DNA of 64,000 bases from Chloroflexi bacterium HGW-Chloroflexi-10 (GTDB taxonomy: Bacteria; Chloroflexota; Anaerolineae; Anaerolineales; Anaerolineaceae), in NCBI GenBank assembly GCA_002840755.1, contig PHBZ01000007.1:124001-188000 (forward strand). Reading direction: 5' to 3'. Both the position numbers and the translations under genes were made by a program. Shown here one piece after another: positions 34,705-44,392 of this stretch. Within the stretch, counting starts at the first letter, position 1; each line of letters begins with the position of its first letter. The notes under the pieces were generated by a model. It was not told the origin of the DNA, made no database searches, and saw only the letters and a list, made by a program, of their open reading frames with translations.

Positions 34705-35862
34705 TCAGGCTGCGTTCAGAATTATCTGGCCGACGGCTTCAGCATCGATATCCTGGTGTTCACCCAACTTCCAACCACGCCGGGCAAAACGATCACCGAT
34801 TTTACCGGCTGCTTCAGTGGCGTTCACTTTATATTCCTGCAAACGCGTACCAATACCAACATGCCGGAAAAAAGCCTCGGTCCGGTCGGCAGCTTGTTTG
34901 AGAATCTCTTCTTCCGGTAGATCTTTGATCCCAAAGACGCGTTCGGCGTATTGCAGCAGTTTGGCTTTCTTCTGTTCCTGCTTGTAATGCATGACCGAAG
35001 GATACACCACGGCCAGGGTTTCGCCGTGCGCCAGCCCGTAAAACGCTGTAATTTCGTGCCCAATCATATGCGTTGCCCAATCTTCCACTACCCCGCAGTT
35101 GATCAGCATATTCAGCGCCTGGGTCGCACACCACATAAAATTAGCCCGTGCATCGTATTGCGCTGGTGTCGCCAGAATAGCATCCGCTTCTTCAATCAGG
35201 GTCTTGAGAATGGCTTCAGCCTGCCGGTCCTGTAAGGGAGTATTCACCGGGTAAGTCAGGTATTGTTCCATTACATGGATGTAAGTATCCACAATCCCAT
35301 TGCGCACCTGGTTAATCGGCAGAGAATAGGTCGTTTCAGGGTCTAGAATGGAAAAGACCGGGTAAAGACGGTCATCTCCAAAGGAGAGTTTTTCCTGGGT
35401 GCCCGTACGCGAGATAACCGCATTCGGGTTACTCTCCGAGCCGGTGGCTGGCAGGGTCAGGACACTGGCCAGAGGCAGAACTTTGCCAATCTTGCCATTC
35501 TTGCTCAGAATCTCCCACGGATCGGCGCCTTCATAGAAAATAGCAGCGGAGATAAACTTGGTGCCATCCACCACGGAACCGCCCCCAACCGCCAGCAGGA
35601 ACTGAATACCTTCCTTTTTTACCAGCTCGACAGCTTTCATCAGCGTTTCGTAAGTTGGGTTGGCTTCAATCCCACCAAACTCATAGGTTTGGAAACCAGC
35701 CAGCGCAGCTTTGACCTGCTCGTAAACCCCATTCTTAAAAATCGAGCCGCCGCCATAGGTAATCAGAATCTTCTGATCCTGGGGAACCAGCTCGGTCAGC
35801 CTGGCAATGGTGCCTTTGCCGAAAACAATTTTAGTCGGATTGTAGTAGGTAAAATTATTCAA
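34705..35862 (-). CDS. iron-containing (YqhD/BDH-like) alcohol dehydrogenase
   Basis: 385 residues, group III metal-dependent alcohol dehydrogenase. The N-terminus NNFTYYNPTKIVFGKG is the classic start of YqhD/butanol dehydrogenase. GGGSVVDGTKFI is the nucleotide-binding glycine loop. Metal ligands come from DTYIHVMEQY (Asp, His) and the His residues of the GHEITAFYGLAHGETLAVVYPSVMHY region. It reduces aldehydes with NAD(P)H in the cytoplasm. I chose TTG 35862 because GGAAGG lies upstream and the family begins with the MNNF-like segment; an ATG at 35889 would add nine unusual residues. Confidence 0.9.
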   Translation of the reverse strand: MNNFTYYNPTKIVFGKGTIARLTELVPQDQKILITYGGGSIFKNGVYEQVKAALAGFQTYEFGGIEANPTYETLMKAVELVKKEGIQFLLAVGGGSVVDGTKFISAAIFYEGADPWEILSKNGKIGKVLPLASVLTLPATGSESNPNAVISRTGTQEKLSFGDDRLYPVFSILDPETTYSLPINQVRNGIVDTYIHVMEQYLTYPVNTPLQDRQAEAILKTLIEEADAILATPAQYDARANFMWCATQALNMLINCGVVEDWATHMIGHEITAFYGLAHGETLAVVYPSVMHYKQEQKKAKLLQYAERVFGIKDLPEEEILKQAADRTEAFFRHVGIGTRLQEYKVNATEAAGKIGDRFARRGWKLGEHQDIDAEAVGQIILNAA

Positions 35863-36020
35863 AATCCATTTCCTTCCTGGTAAATGCAATCGGTTGCAGA
35901 GGTAATTATAGCAAAAGACTCAATTGTTTGTGCTTTTTGTAACAAGTATGCCCGCATATTCAAATTTCCCATTGTAGATCGGTCACGATTTCATAATTGA
36001 TAGAATACAAGGATGATATA

Positions 36021-39000
36021 ATGATTTTTATGTCCCAGTTTCGCACAATCGGATTCATTTCGAATTGGCCGGTCTACCAGGGAACGACAATGGATCACTA
36101 TGCGCATTCATTGATCCAGGGCATCAGTGCCGCGGCGCGCGAGAATAATTGCAATTTACTATTGGGCTGCGGTTTTAGCGTTACCGGAAAGAGTCCGCAG
36201 CACCACAGTTTCTGGCCAGTCCCGGGTGAGGGAACTGATTTCGTCCCGGTCGGTCCGTGGAACACGAATGGGCTCATCATTGTCCCGGATGAACTCACTG
36301 AAGAGCAATTGCACTACGTGCGCGATTTACTGGATTCAGGTTTTCCGGTGATCTTTACCACTCCGGAGGGCCCCGGTCCCCTGGTTTCGGTTGACAATTC
36401 CTATGGCATTCGCTCCGCCTTTTCGCATTTATTGGAACATGGACGCAAACGCATCGCATTCATCGCAGGCAACCCCGGTCGCGGCGGCGACAGTGAAGAG
36501 CGGCTGCGCGCTTACCATGTAGCCTTATCTGAAGCTGGTATACCATTTGAACCAAAGTTGACTGCCTACGGCGCACACCGTAAAGAAGGCGGTGCAATCG
36601 CAATGCAGCAAATTTTATCCAGCGGCGAGAACTTTGATGCGCTGATCGCCAGTAATGATCTTTCCTGTATCGGCGCGATCGAAGTCTTACAGCAGGCCGG
36701 TTTAAGCATCCCGGAAGATGTCGCCGTTATCGGTTTCGACGATATTCTCGAAGCGCGCTCACTTTCGCCATCGCTTTCCACGGTTCGACACCCCACCTTT
36801 TCGCTTGGCTATCAAGCCGTTGTTACCTTGATGGAATACATCCAGGGCCAACGAGAGGGAAACACGAAGGTCATCGTTCCCACCCGTTTAATCACCCGCG
36901 AATCTTGCGGATGCCGGCCCGGTACGCTCGAGATACAAACCGCACATCGAACCGAAAATGCCATTATTGATGAAATGGCCAGAGCGTGTTTTTCAGAAGC
37001 GCGCAACAGTTCTCTCGAGGAATTTCGGGTAAGATCGGCAAAGTACCTTCAAGCGTTTTTGATGAGCTGTCGTGAGAAGGTGTACGGGCCAATCCTGGAT
37101 GTAATTGAAGAGCACATTCATTGGACTGAGGCGCATGACGAAGATGCGCACATCTGGCAGGCCGCCACAGCTATATTGCTGGAAAATTTGAATAATCTGA
37201 TCACGCTCTACCCCGAACTGGACATAGTCTGCGCCGCCTTATATCTGGATCGAGCCAGGCAGGAATTGAGCGAGCAAATTCAACGCTCCACCACGCGTGC
37301 AATGGTCGGTTATATTCACATGACATCTCAGCTCGGTCAGTTAACAGCTGAGATGCTGTCGGCTATGAACATCGAGCAAACCGCTGAAATCCTGACGCGC
37401 CATTTGCCTGAAGTCGGCATTGAAAATGCGCTGGTCGCGATTTACGAAGCCGGCAGCGAAGATCCGACGTCACAGGGGACGGTTTTATTCGGCGCTGGTT
37501 TCAAGGACAGGCTCAACAACCTAACCTTCAACCCAAGAGCCTTTCCGATCACGGGAGTATATTCTGCTGACCATCCAATTCAGTTAATCATTCTTCCACT
37601 CACCATCGACCAGGACATGTTTGGGTTCGTGGCATTCGATGCACCAAACCCGGAATTGTGCGCCGCGCTGGTCCACAACCTGAGCGCAGCCCTGCGCACC
37701 AGCCGTTTGTATCAAGATGCGCTGGCTGGACGCAAAATGGCCGAGGAAGCCAACCTGTTAAAAAGTCGTTTCTTATCAATGGTCAGCCATGAGCTTCGCA
37801 CCCCTCTCAGCCTCATCGTCGGCCTGAGCGAAATGTCTCTGAAAGGCAAATCGATTGAGAAACACGATATCGAGCAGATCAATACCAGCGCACAGCATCT
37901 CGCGCGTTTGATCGGCGATGTACTCGACCTGGCGAGCAGCGAAGCGGGAAAGTTACGCATTTTACGTGAACCGCTCAATCTGGCTGAAGTCATTCGCGTC
38001 GCTGCGAAAATTGGTGAGGAACTGGTACGTGAAAAAGGCTTGTTCTGGAATGTATCGCTGCCGGAACAGGGTCCGTGGGTATTGGGAGACCAGACACGTT
38101 TGAGACAGATCACGCTTAACCTGATCAGCAATGCAGTGAAATTTACGCCGGGTGGCGAAGTTCGCCTGGAGATCGCCGCAGCGGAAGGTGAAGTTTCTGT
38201 TTCTATCAGCGATACTGGCATAGGCATAAACGAAGGAGACCTCGGAAAGGTTTTTAACGAGTTCTATCGCACGGACCGGATCGTCGAGGCCGGTATTGGC
38301 GGAATGGGATTAGGTCTGGCAGTCACCAAACAATTGGTAGAAGTCCACGGTGGCAGGATCTCAGTGCAATCTCCGGGACGCCTGGGACGCGGCTCGACAT
38401 TTACATACACACTTCCCACGCTGGCCCTCGGGACAATGCAGCCGGATCTCTCTGCATCGAAAGCAACGCCTGGTTTTATCGTCGTGGTACTCTACAAAAT
38501 GGACGATCCGGTGGATCATTTGGGCTATTATTTACGTGACAATGGTTTTATGGTCAATCTGATCAATGTCGACGAAGAGCCGGAGTGGCTCTCACAGGTT
38601 CTGGAATGTCTCCCAGCCGCAGTAATTTTCGGTAAAAACCTGGCATCCCAAAACGGTTGGTCGATAGCGGGGATTCTGAAACACCAGGCTGGAACGGAAA
38701 ACATTCCCATCTTCGCCTATTCACTCGATCAGAATAACAACCAGGGTGAAATCCTGGAACTGAACTACTTGCATAAACCGATACAGGCCGATCAATTAAC
38801 CAAAGAATTATCCCGAATCCTCTCTGAGAGACCAGGAACCTTAACCGTACTGATAGTGGATGACGACCCCGGCATTCTGGACATGCACCGCCGCATGGTG
38901 GAAGGCAACGGCAAGCGTGTGGTTACGGCTCGCAATGGCCGTGAGGCAATGGAGAAAATTGCTCTTAGCCCGCCGGATTTGATCTTGCTGGACCTGGTCA

Positions 39001-39548
39001 TGCCGGAAATGGATGGATTCGCCGTTTTGGATGCCTTACACGCCAGCGAAACAACGCGCAATATCCCGGTAGTCATCCTGACGGCTCGTTTACTCTCTGA
39101 TGCGGACATCGAGCGGTGCAATCGCGGCGTGGCCAGCATTCTCAGCAAAGGGGTGTTTAGCGCAGAAGAAACGCTCGGCCATATCGAAGCTGCGCTCGCA
39201 CGCCAGAGTTCATTAAATAATTCCACGCGCCAATTAGTACGCCGCGCCCTGGCAACCATTCACACACGATTTGCCGAGCAGCTAACCCGCGAGGATATCG
39301 CCACACAACTTAACATCAGCGCCGATTATCTGACGGATTGTTTCCGGCAGGAATTTGGCATCACGCCGATGACTTATATTCGCCGCTATCGCATCAAACA
39401 AGCCTGTGAATTATTATTAAACTCCGATCGATCAATAACACAGGTGGCCATGAATGTAGGCTTTTCAGACAGTGCCCACTTCACTCACACTTTTATTCGT
39501 GAAATGGGGATGTCGCCGAAAGCATTTCGTTATAAAGGTTATAAGTAA
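36021..39548 (+). CDS. hybrid sensor: LacI-type sugar-receptor domain, histidine kinase, receiver, AraC output
   Basis: 1175 residues. Residues about 5-310 match a periplasmic-binding-protein (LacI/GalR ligand) fold without its helix-turn-helix (TIGFISNWPVYQGTTMDHYA, HGRKRIAFIAGNPGRGG, AVIGFDDI). A linker/GAF-like region leads to HisKA with His590 in MVSHELRTPL, HATPase (LISNAVKF, DTGIGINEGD, GLGLAVTKQLVEVHGG), a degenerate receiver-like segment (about 815-935), a full receiver (LIVDDDPG; Asp991 in LLDLVMP) and a C-terminal AraC DNA-binding domain (REDIATQLNISADYLTDCF, then ITQVAMNVGFSDSAHFTHTF). No membrane segment is present, so it senses a cytosolic sugar. It directly precedes the galactan genes and is their probable activator. 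ATG 36021 follows AAGGA. Confidence 0.9.
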   Translation: MIFMSQFRTIGFISNWPVYQGTTMDHYAHSLIQGISAAARENNCNLLLGCGFSVTGKSPQHHSFWPVPGEGTDFVPVGPWNTNGLIIVPDELTEEQLHYVRDLLDSGFPVIFTTPEGPGPLVSVDNSYGIRSAFSHLLEHGRKRIAFIAGNPGRGGDSEERLRAYHVALSEAGIPFEPKLTAYGAHRKEGGAIAMQQILSSGENFDALIASNDLSCIGAIEVLQQAGLSIPEDVAVIGFDDILEARSLSPSLSTVRHPTFSLGYQAVVTLMEYIQGQREGNTKVIVPTRLITRESCGCRPGTLEIQTAHRTENAIIDEMARACFSEARNSSLEEFRVRSAKYLQAFLMSCREKVYGPILDVIEEHIHWTEAHDEDAHIWQAATAILLENLNNLITLYPELDIVCAALYLDRARQELSEQIQRSTTRAMVGYIHMTSQLGQLTAEMLSAMNIEQTAEILTRHLPEVGIENALVAIYEAGSEDPTSQGTVLFGAGFKDRLNNLTFNPRAFPITGVYSADHPIQLIILPLTIDQDMFGFVAFDAPNPELCAALVHNLSAALRTSRLYQDALAGRKMAEEANLLKSRFLSMVSHELRTPLSLIVGLSEMSLKGKSIEKHDIEQINTSAQHLARLIGDVLDLASSEAGKLRILREPLNLAEVIRVAAKIGEELVREKGLFWNVSLPEQGPWVLGDQTRLRQITLNLISNAVKFTPGGEVRLEIAAAEGEVSVSISDTGIGINEGDLGKVFNEFYRTDRIVEAGIGGMGLGLAVTKQLVEVHGGRISVQSPGRLGRGSTFTYTLPTLALGTMQPDLSASKATPGFIVVVLYKMDDPVDHLGYYLRDNGFMVNLINVDEEPEWLSQVLECLPAAVIFGKNLASQNGWSIAGILKHQAGTENIPIFAYSLDQNNNQGEILELNYLHKPIQADQLTKELSRILSERPGTLTVLIVDDDPGILDMHRRMVEGNGKRVVTARNGREAMEKIALSPPDLILLDLVMPEMDGFAVLDALHASETTRNIPVVILTARLLSDADIERCNRGVASILSKGVFSAEETLGHIEAALARQSSLNNSTRQLVRRALATIHTRFAEQLTREDIATQLNISADYLTDCFRQEFGITPMTYIRRYRIKQACELLLNSDRSITQVAMNVGFSDSAHFTHTFIREMGMSPKAFRYKGYK

Positions 39549-39692
39549 ATCCCGCTTTTTTTCAAAAACATCCGGCTAAGGAACAAGACCCCTTCTTCCT
39601 CAGTTCGTATCATTGGTTTATCGAAAATTCGTCTTGGCCGTTCAAAGATCCTGCGATGCCGAAACGATGAATGAAAAAGAATACGAGGATGG

Positions 39693-40058
39693 ATGAATTT
39701 GGAAATACCGAATGCTGCTATAGAGATCCTGATGGTAGGAAATGATTCCATGTTATCTTATCTGATTAAGCGGTATGCTGAACAGAGTGGACTGACCATG
39801 GACAGCACCATAAACTTGCCCAGCATTGCTGACCTTCAGAAGATCAATCCGTCTTTTATCATATTCTCCTCCTTAGATGTCCTGCAATCGTCGCAGGCCT
39901 GGATTGTGAACCTAGATGATATGGCAATACAAATCCTCGTTTGTTCAGGGATTGGAGAGGAGGCTGCTGCGAGAGAATCTGGCGCAGATGATTGTTTATT
40001 TCATCCATTGACTTACGATGACTTTCGCAATGCACTTGCTACGAATTGCAGGATGTAG
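39693..40058 (+). CDS. degenerate receiver-like small protein
   Basis: 121 residues with a CheY-like alternation (IEILMVGNDSMLSYLIKRYAE, FIIFSSLDVLQSS, IQILVCSG, then ESGADDCLFHPL). The phospho-acceptor position appears to be Ser rather than Asp, and the N-terminal acidic pair is reduced to ND, so phosphorylation is unlikely. It sits between the hybrid regulator and the binding-protein gene and may be an adaptor of that regulator (inference). GAGG precedes the ATG. Confidence 0.6.
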   Translation: MNLEIPNAAIEILMVGNDSMLSYLIKRYAEQSGLTMDSTINLPSIADLQKINPSFIIFSSLDVLQSSQAWIVNLDDMAIQILVCSGIGEEAAARESGADDCLFHPLTYDDFRNALATNCRM

Positions 40059-40207
40059 ATTCAAAATCCGGTTTAAATACAAATGATTCCGGTTTTTATT
40101 CAATTCATGCGCACGTCGATTTGTTAAAATTAAAGAGCAAGTTAATCTCGTCTTTCTACCAATCAAAGGTGGTCTGAGCAGATAACCAATAATTTATAAG
40201 GAGAAGA

Positions 40208-41809
40208 ATGATCATGAAGAAGTTCGTAACACTCATTTCGCTTATTGTCGTTCTAAGCATCGCCTTAACGGCATGCGGAACCCCGCCGACCGCGGCCCCT
40301 ACCGAAGCTCCCATTGTAGCACCGACTGAAGCGCCCGCTGCTGAGCCGACGGAGGTTGTCGAACCCACTGTGGCCCCCACCGAGGCACCTGCGGAACCTG
40401 TTGCTACCTTGAAAATCTGGGCTGATGACACCCGCACCCCTATCTTGCTTGATTTCGCCGAGGATTTTAAAGCAGAATACAATGTAGAACTGATTGTAGA
40501 AGACCTGGGCCGGGTGCAAGACATCCGCACACCGATGATCACCGCAGCACCGGCTGGCGAAGGTCCTGATATCTTCATCGGCGTCCATGACTGGTTAGGT
40601 GCCCTGGTTGAGAGCGGTCTGGTAGCCCCCATCGATTTGGGAGGTAAAGCCGGTGAATTTGTACCCATGTCATTGGATGCTTTCACCTATACCGATGGCA
40701 AATTATACGGTGTTCCTTATGCCACAGAAAACCTTGGGTTCTTTTACAATACCGACCTGGTCGAAACCCCACCCACCACTTGGGCAGAAGTACTCGAAAT
40801 TGCTCAGGCTCTCAAAGATGAAGGCAAGATCGAATACGCCTTTGCCATGGCAGGCGGCGGCTATGAGAATATGCCGCTCCTGACGGCGAATGGCGGCTAT
40901 ATCTTCGGCAAGGACGCAAATGGTGCTTGGAATGCCAGTGATGTAGGTCTGGACAGCGAAGGCATGATTGCCGGCGTTACCTATCTGGCTGATGCTGCCG
41001 CAGCTGGTCTTATTCCTGCTACCGCTGATTATGAAACCGCCCATTCATTATTTGAGACTGGACAGGCTCCATTCCTGATGGCTGGCCCGTGGGCATTGGA
41101 ACGCATCCAGGCCTCTGGTGTACCCTACAAGGTAACCACTTTCCCGGATAATGGCGCACCTTTCTCTGGTGTACAGGGTTTCATGATCAATGCTTTCAGT
41201 GAAAATGTACTTCTGGCTCAGACTTTCCTGACCGAGTACGTCGCCACCGAACCATTCATGCAGCAAATTGCAGATACCGGAATGCGTCCATCTGCTTTAG
41301 TATCAGTTCTGGAAAAAACCACTGATCCTGATCTGTTAGCAATGGGGCAAATCACCAATGCCATGCCTATGCCCAACATCCCGGAAATGGGTTCTGTATG
41401 GACAGCATGGAATAATGGTATCGCCCTCGCGGCAGCCGGCACCCAGGACCCAGAAGCGGCCATGACGGATGCAGCCAACCAGGTGCGTGCCCTGATCCAG
41501 GGAGCGCTGGCTGGCATGGTCAATGTTCCTGGTAGTTTTCAGGATAAGACGGGATGTGGCGGCCAATGGGACCCTGCCTGCGAAGCGACAGCTTTGACAT
41601 TGGGTGATGATGGTCTCTATACCCTTACCGTGGATATCCCCGCAGGAGATTACGAGTTCAAAGTCGCACTGGATGGTGCCTGGACAGTGAACTATGGTTC
41701 AGATGGCGCTCAGGACGGCCCGAACTACGCCCTCAGCCTGGCAGCCGACAGTACCGTGACATTTACCTACAATCCCGAAACCCACTTAGTGGAATTCGAG
41801 ACCAAATAG
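40208..41809 (+). CDS. ABC sugar-binding lipoprotein (MalE-like) with C-terminal X25-like module
   Basis: 533 residues. A signal peptide with lipobox LTAC (Cys about residue 22) is followed by a Pro/Thr/Glu/Ala-rich linker with repeated PTEAP units. Next is a family 1 solute-binding domain (LKIWADDTRTPILLDFAEDF, PDIFIGVHDWLG, YGVPYATENLGFFYN). The last 100 residues (VPGSFQDKTGCGGQWDPAC, then YTLTVDIPAGDYEFKVALDG, VTFTYNPETHLV) match the X25-type beta-sandwich found in amylopullulanases and SusE/F-like proteins, a glycan-binding module. It delivers oligosaccharides to the MalF/MalG pair downstream. The start is 40208 or ATG 40214, both served by AAGGAG. In ganSPQAB terms it is GanS-like. Confidence 0.9.
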   Translation: MIMKKFVTLISLIVVLSIALTACGTPPTAAPTEAPIVAPTEAPAAEPTEVVEPTVAPTEAPAEPVATLKIWADDTRTPILLDFAEDFKAEYNVELIVEDLGRVQDIRTPMITAAPAGEGPDIFIGVHDWLGALVESGLVAPIDLGGKAGEFVPMSLDAFTYTDGKLYGVPYATENLGFFYNTDLVETPPTTWAEVLEIAQALKDEGKIEYAFAMAGGGYENMPLLTANGGYIFGKDANGAWNASDVGLDSEGMIAGVTYLADAAAAGLIPATADYETAHSLFETGQAPFLMAGPWALERIQASGVPYKVTTFPDNGAPFSGVQGFMINAFSENVLLAQTFLTEYVATEPFMQQIADTGMRPSALVSVLEKTTDPDLLAMGQITNAMPMPNIPEMGSVWTAWNNGIALAAAGTQDPEAAMTDAANQVRALIQGALAGMVNVPGSFQDKTGCGGQWDPACEATALTLGDDGLYTLTVDIPAGDYEFKVALDGAWTVNYGSDGAQDGPNYALSLAADSTVTFTYNPETHLVEFETK

Positions 41810-41825
41810 TAGATTGTTTTTAGGA

Positions 41826-41857
41826 AGAAGGCCGGGAAAATTTCCGGCCTTCTTTTA
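41826..41857 (+). terminator. Rho-independent terminator/attenuator between binding protein and permease genes
   Basis: A 10-bp perfect stem AGAAGGCCGG / CCGGCCTTCT with an 8-nt loop is followed by TTTT. It begins 17 nt after the binding-protein stop. Partial termination here would give more binding protein than permease, a common arrangement in sugar ABC operons. Confidence 0.85.
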
Positions 41858-41886
41858 ACACATTATAAATGCAAGGAGGTAACGGT

Positions 41887-43479
41887 GTGACTTCCATTAC
41901 CGGAAAACACGTTTCAAAGAGGGCTGCTTCTTCAACACCGATTGTTGCACGGTTATTGAAGATTGCGCTTTTAGTACTCCTGGATGCCTTAGTAATCTGG
42001 TTCATACTCAAGCTGGCATCCCTGGGATACTATCCCCTTGTGGCAGTCTTTGTCATTATCACTTTGTTCGTAAATATTATCCTCCTGCGGCACGAAACTT
42101 ATCCCCTCCGCTGGATGGTTGTTGGCCTTGTATTGATGGCATTGTTTACCATTTATCCCATTTTCTTTACGGTCTGGGTAGCCTTTACAAATTATGGTGA
42201 AAGTCACCTCATTACCAAACAGCAGGCCATAAACCAGCTACTGAACGAAAAATATCTCCCGCCAGCTGGCAAAGCTTATACCTGGACCGCATTTCAATCA
42301 GCACAAGGTGATTATGCGCTCTGGCTGATTAATCCGGAAGGGAATGGCTTTCTGGCAAAACCTGGTGAGACAATCACGCGGCCCCTGCCCGGTGAGTCAG
42401 GGATTGGGGAATTCGACGATAAAGGCATCCCCCAAACAATAGAGGGTTATGAAAGGTTGAATGCCATTCGGGCTGTGACGGATAAAAACCTGCCCAATAT
42501 TCTGTTTGGCGAGGAGGGGAAAACGATCCAAATTCGCTCCTCGGTGGAAGCTTCCGAGTTGCTGCCCCTTTACCTTTACGATCCTGAGCAGGATGCCATG
42601 GTTAACCAGGAAACTGCAGTCGTCTATAAAAACCTCCGCGGCACCTTTACTTCATCAACCGGCGAAGCGCTGCGACCTGGTTTTGTCTCTTCGATTAAGT
42701 TCAACAATTTCAGGGATTTTTTCGTCAGTCCGGCGTTACGTGGTCCCATGTTCCAATTGGTGACCTGGAACTTTGCTTTCGCATTTTTAAGTCTTTTGTT
42801 CAATTTTGGCCTTGGCCTGGCGATTGCTGTCTTATTCAATGATCCTAATTTTCCTTTCAAAAAGCTTATCCGCTCATTATTGATCATTCCCTACACCGTG
42901 CCAGCATTGATCACTGTTTTAATCTGGCGGGGTATGTTAAATCCGGAATTGGGCGTCATCTCGCGCATCATGCAGGATTTGTTTAATTGGTCCCCACAAT
43001 GGTTCACCGACCAGTTGTGGGCAAAAATCGCCATTTTGGTGATCAACCTGTGGTTGAGTTACCCTTACTTTATGCTGATATGCAGCGGAGCGCTTCAATC
43101 CATTTCGCAGGATATTTATGAAGCTGCCATAGTGGACGGAGCCAATCCCTGGCAAAAATTCAGATTAATCACGCTGCCCTTATTGTTGGTGGCTGTTGGT
43201 CCCTTGTTAATCGCGTCATTCACCTTTAACTTTAACAACTTCAACCTGATCTACCTGTTCAATGCCGGTGGTCCGCCCATCCCAGGCACACCCACTCCCG
43301 CCGGATACACGGATATCCTGATCAGCTATGTTTACAATCTGGCCTTTTCCGGCAGCCGTGGTGTGAATTACGGTTTTGCGGCTGCCATCACAATCATCAT
43401 CTTCTTTATTGTCGCTTCCATCACGCTCTTCCAGTACCGCTATACCCGTATGTGGGAGGAGGTCAGTGAAAATGTCTAA
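41887..43479 (+). CDS. MalF/GanP-type sugar ABC transporter permease
   Basis: 530 residues. N-terminal membrane helices are followed by a large periplasmic insertion (about residues 105-275), as in MalF, then the permease core with the EAA loop EAAIVDGANPWQKFRLITLPLL, which contacts the ATPase. The start is taken at GTG 41887, with AAGGAGG seven bases upstream; the in-frame ATG at 41869 lies before that site. It pairs with the next gene (8-nt overlap) to form the transmembrane channel. In this context the cargo is probably beta-1,4-galacto-oligosaccharides, although a maltodextrin role is possible. Confidence 0.92.
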   Translation: MTSITGKHVSKRAASSTPIVARLLKIALLVLLDALVIWFILKLASLGYYPLVAVFVIITLFVNIILLRHETYPLRWMVVGLVLMALFTIYPIFFTVWVAFTNYGESHLITKQQAINQLLNEKYLPPAGKAYTWTAFQSAQGDYALWLINPEGNGFLAKPGETITRPLPGESGIGEFDDKGIPQTIEGYERLNAIRAVTDKNLPNILFGEEGKTIQIRSSVEASELLPLYLYDPEQDAMVNQETAVVYKNLRGTFTSSTGEALRPGFVSSIKFNNFRDFFVSPALRGPMFQLVTWNFAFAFLSLLFNFGLGLAIAVLFNDPNFPFKKLIRSLLIIPYTVPALITVLIWRGMLNPELGVISRIMQDLFNWSPQWFTDQLWAKIAILVINLWLSYPYFMLICSGALQSISQDIYEAAIVDGANPWQKFRLITLPLLLVAVGPLLIASFTFNFNNFNLIYLFNAGGPPIPGTPTPAGYTDILISYVYNLAFSGSRGVNYGFAAAITIIIFFIVASITLFQYRYTRMWEEVSENV

Positions 43480-44386
43480 CCAGCCCAATTACATCCAAAA
43501 TTTACGTACGTCTAAAGGCGCTCAACGCAAGTTTTTTGGCGTTGGCATTCGTCTGGTGATCGCGGTCATCCTGATCATTTTTTCGATCTTTCCGGTGCTT
43601 TGGATGATCTCCGCTTCTTTGAGTCCAACCGGTACACTGGCCACACAATCGCTGATTCCCAAGAATCCGGGATTTGGCAACTATCTCACATTGGTAAGGA
43701 TGGATCAGTTTCCCTTCTGGAATTGGTTATTAAATTCACTCAAGATTGCATCCATTACCTCGGTAACCTCACTTGCCATCACCACATTAGCGGGTTATGC
43801 GTTTTCACGTTTTCGCTTCCGCGGCCGCCAAACTATGCTCAAGGCCATCCTGCTGATCAATACATTCCCGAGCTTGCTAGCGTTGGTTGCCACCTTCCTG
43901 ATGGTCTCCCAGATGGGAGATGTCCTTCAATATAAAGGCCAGGATATTATCGGCCTGGATAACCATTTCACCCTGATCCTGGTTTATTTGGGCGGATCCA
44001 TGGGCATAAATATCTGGCTGATGAAAGGTTACCTGGACACCATCCCGCGCGACATCGATGAATCTGCTATGGTGGAAGGGGCATCGTATTGGCAGATATT
44101 CACCATGTTGATCCTTCCACTATTACGCCCCATGCTGGTTGTTATCGCCATCATCAACTTTATTGGAACCTACGGCGAGTTCGTGCTGGCACGTGTGCTG
44201 CTCAGAAGTAATGAGACATACACCCTCATGGTTGGCTTGCAGATCTTTGCCGGGGCTCAATTCCAGCAGAGATGGGGAGTATTTGCAGCCGGCGCATTAA
44301 TGGGCGCACTCCCGATCATCATCATTTATCTTGTTCTCCAGGATCATATTGTAAGCGGCTTAACCCAGGGTGCGGTAAAAGGATAA
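43472..44386 (+). CDS. MalG/GanQ-type sugar ABC transporter permease
   Basis: 304 residues with six membrane helices and EAA-like loop ESAMVEGASYWQIFTMLILPLL. It starts at ATG 43472, preceded by GGAGGAGG and overlapping the previous gene by 8 nt. It forms the heterodimeric channel with the MalF-like subunit. No ATP-binding subunit is encoded nearby, so a shared MsmX/MsiK-type ATPase elsewhere in the genome is expected. It ends 6 nt before the GH53 gene. Confidence 0.93.
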   Translation: MSNQPNYIQNLRTSKGAQRKFFGVGIRLVIAVILIIFSIFPVLWMISASLSPTGTLATQSLIPKNPGFGNYLTLVRMDQFPFWNWLLNSLKIASITSVTSLAITTLAGYAFSRFRFRGRQTMLKAILLINTFPSLLALVATFLMVSQMGDVLQYKGQDIIGLDNHFTLILVYLGGSMGINIWLMKGYLDTIPRDIDESAMVEGASYWQIFTMLILPLLRPMLVVIAIINFIGTYGEFVLARVLLRSNETYTLMVGLQIFAGAQFQQRWGVFAAGALMGALPIIIIYLVLQDHIVSGLTQGAVKG

Positions 44387-44392
44387 GTGAAG

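Noticed and set aside
44387..44392. GTG start for the first GH53 gene
   Set aside because: ATG 44393 has better spacing from AAGGA, and the GTG start adds only two residues.
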